Below are positions 63,872 through 64,000 of a stretch of DNA of 64,000 nucleotides, piece after piece. This DNA comes from Lewinella sp050633125 (GTDB lineage Bacteria > Bacteroidota > Bacteroidia > Chitinophagales > Saprospiraceae): NCBI RefSeq assembly GCF_050633125.1, contig NZ_JBOEFX010000048.1, positions 10,767-74,766 on the forward strand, in the 5' to 3' direction. The position numbers and the translations under genes are program-made. The notes beneath the pieces were generated by a model. The model worked only from the letters and a program-made list of their open reading frames with translations. It was not told the origin of the DNA and made no database searches. Within the stretch, counting starts at the first letter, position 1; each line of letters starts with the position of its first letter.

Positions 63872-64000
63872 GTGCGACTTTTGGTGCGGGGTGCGGGAAG
63901 ATGCGGGGTGCGGGGTGCAGAAAACCTATACAGTGCGGAAAAACACTCCGATTTCTAACTTCCTAATTCCGACTTTAAGTGCGGGGTGCGGGAAGGTGCG
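63872..64000. repeat. Tandem GTGCGGG-type repeat at the window end
   Basis: Variants of GTGCGGGGTGCGGG occur at about 63885-63921 and again at about 63978-64000, with an AT-rich stretch between. The unit is seven bases (GTGCGGG) with A/G variants. No gene is supported in these 129 nt; the repeat may continue past the window edge. Confidence 0.7.

Overview
The window looks like chromosomal sequence from a Bacteroidota bacterium, most likely a marine Saprospiria (Lewinella-like) lineage. The reasons are many proteins with type IX secretion (T9SS) C-terminal sorting domains (type A and one type B), a T9SS plug protein, a LytS/LytTR pair, an ECF sigma factor paired with an anti-sigma/outer-membrane fusion, a DUF6427 membrane protein, very weak Shine-Dalgarno signals with several TTG/GTG starts, and a TTG-N20-TAnnTTTG promoter at guaB. 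The genus is inference. Two ambiguous bases at 34652-34653 show that the assembly is not fully finished.

Layout. 1-2.4 kb: a DUF1990 protein, an ArsR-type regulator surrounded by six copies of a 24-nt palindromic repeat, and a T9SS cargo protein. 2.5-4.9 kb: a small ferredoxin-fold-like protein, a DUF6427 membrane protein and purQ. 4.9-12.8 kb: a long leftward run with an APC permease, a Tat/T9SS intradiol dioxygenase, an anti-sigma/beta-barrel fusion, an ECF sigma factor, a lipoprotein, a helical protein and an HSP90-family chaperone. 12.8-15 kb: upp and a polysaccharide deacetylase-like protein. 15-16.7 kb: a three-gene operon of coiled-coil protein, putative longin/roadblock-like protein and Ras-like GTPase. 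16.8-24.8 kb: an outer-membrane-like protein, lipA, a lipoprotein, the T9SS plug, a 3-methyladenine glycosylase, a GIN-domain protein, guaB and a CotH-like secreted protein. 25-32 kb: LytS/LytTR and two large T9SS cargo proteins, one an M43-like metalloprotease whose signal peptide is out of frame across an 11-G tract. 32-43 kb: a RecB/AddA-like helicase, two TPM proteins, TfoX-like, SnoaL-like, a second M43-like protease, a VOC protein, alkaline phosphatase, dprA, an SH3 protein and a glucosaminidase. 43.8-48.5 kb: purD, tRNA-Leu(GAG), an MlaF/MlaE pair and two SDR genes. 49.3-54.9 kb: a 1864-residue repeat protein with a type B T9SS signal. 55-64 kb: a DUF4349 lipoprotein, a DUF559 endonuclease-like gene between two palindrome-rich repeats, fumC, an S9 peptidase, and a DUF4956 / HlyD-like / outer-membrane-factor-like operon.

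How the genes fit together. Core metabolism (purQ, purD, guaB, upp, lipA, fumC) is scattered among genes for the cell surface and secretion. At least five proteins carry T9SS sorting domains and the plug protein of that system is also present. The best candidates for less-described biology are the GTPase operon at 15.0-16.7 kb, the possible phase-variable protease at 32.0-32.15 kb, the DUF559 cassette at 55.9-56.8 kb, the repeat cluster around the ArsR gene, and the DUF4956 export-like operon at the right end. No CRISPR array, rRNA, prophage or insertion sequence was seen.
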